Shown here: in pieces, positions 63,721 to 64,000 of the stretch
How positions within the stretch are numbered: position 1 is the stretch's first letter
Layout: each line of letters starts with the position of its first letter
Made by a program: the position numbers and the translations under genes
Assembly (NCBI RefSeq): GCF_000416235.1
Contig: NZ_ATLO01000012.1
Location: 62,001 to 126,000 of the forward strand
Source: Pseudomonas sp. CFII64
Lineage (GTDB): Bacteria; Pseudomonadota; Gammaproteobacteria; Pseudomonadales; Pseudomonadaceae
Length of the DNA stretch: 64,000 nt
Direction: 5' to 3'
The notes under the pieces: generated by a model
Seen by the model: only the letters and a program-made list of their open reading frames with translations
Databases searched by the model: none
Told to the model about the DNA's origin: nothing

Positions 63721-64000
63721 TCAATCCTTTGCGCTTTGGCCGGTGAAAGTGTCGCGCCACGCCAGATAGCGTTTTTCCAGCCCGGCGAGCACTCCGTCGC
63801 TGAGTTTGCCGAGTACCGCCAACACGATAATCGCGGCCAGCACGATGTCCGGACGCGAGGTCTCCCGGCCATCGCTGAGCAGGTAGCCCAGGCCTTTGGT
63901 GGCGGCAATCAATTCCGCGGCGACCAGAAACATCCATGCCAGGCTCATGCCGCTGCGCAACCCGGTGAACAAACCGGGCAGGGCGGCGGGCAGCAGAATC
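63721..64000 (-). CDS. ABC transporter permease, C-terminal part (cut by window edge)
   Basis: The open frame continues to the end of the window without a start, reading ILLPAALPGLFTGLRSGMSL at the truncated end and finishing in WRDTFTGQSAKD. The loop ...PAALPGLFTGLRSGMSLAWMFLVAAELI and LASRETSRPDIVLAAIIVLAVLG-like helices fit the SsuC/TauC permease family. Its 5' part lies beyond position 64000. With the ATPase and the binding protein it forms the second sulfonate-type transporter of the region. Confidence 0.88.
   Translation of the reverse strand, partial: ILLPAALPGLFTGLRSGMSLAWMFLVAAELIAATKGLGYLLSDGRETSRPDIVLAAIIVLAVLGKLSDGVLAGLEKRYLAWRDTFTGQSAKD

Overview
The window looks like a chromosomal stretch of a Pseudomonas of the fluorescens/putida type. 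The evidence is high-GC coding DNA, the CatR/CatBCA and BenABCD sequences, a DUF2790 protein typical of the genus, and many Pseudomonas-style REP/REPIN palindromes between genes. No rRNA, tRNA, CRISPR array, complete insertion sequence or prophage was seen. All functions are read from sequence by recognition of families; nothing was searched against a database.

Layout. 1-4.1 kb: a minus-strand copper resistance operon (tail of a P-type ATPase, Cys-rich HMA chaperone, DUF411 protein, CopA, CopB, first codons of a further exported protein). 4.1-9.6 kb: redox enzymes (MDR reductase, SDR, old yellow enzyme) with a divergent TetR regulator, then a divergent LysE exporter/LysR pair. 9.7-14.6 kb: a sugar-acid module (LacI regulator, MFS transporter, talarate/galactarate-type dehydratase, 2-hydroxyacid dehydrogenase) with two copies of a perfect LacI-type operator in front of the transporter. 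14.6-16.2 kb: a multi-hairpin repeat, yghU and a decayed SDR.

16.2-27.8 kb is the most intriguing part. A GntR/FCD regulator and a divergent NIPSNAP gene precede eleven tightly packed plus-strand genes: three different beta-hydroxyacid dehydrogenases, an aldehyde dehydrogenase, two carboxymuconolactone-decarboxylase-family proteins (one a tandem duplication), an MHS-type transporter, a cupin, a metallo-beta-lactamase-fold lactonase-like hydrolase, an SDR and an MmgE/PrpD protein. I cannot name its substrate. It abuts a complete benzoate-to-beta-ketoadipate set (27.8-39.5 kb): catR, catBCA, a BenR-like AraC regulator, benABCD and, after a CHASE4-PAS-GGDEF-EAL protein, pcaD. Benzoate is dihydroxylated (BenABC), rearomatised to catechol (BenD), ortho-cleaved (CatA), cycloisomerised (CatB), isomerised (CatC) and hydrolysed to 3-oxoadipate (PcaD). 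The CoA-transferase and thiolase steps are not here.

39.9-50.5 kb holds mixed single genes: GNAT, katG, DUF2790, OsmC, fatty acid desaturase, DUF2934, an iron-type TonB receptor with a candidate Fur box, LysR and SDR. 50.7-64 kb looks like an organosulfur or related scavenging region: sulfonate-type ABC components in several transcription units, a flavin monooxygenase, a TauD/TfdA dioxygenase, a TonB receptor, a class II aldolase-like protein, a hydroxyacid dehydrogenase, and a peroxiredoxin-like gene interrupted by an in-frame stop.
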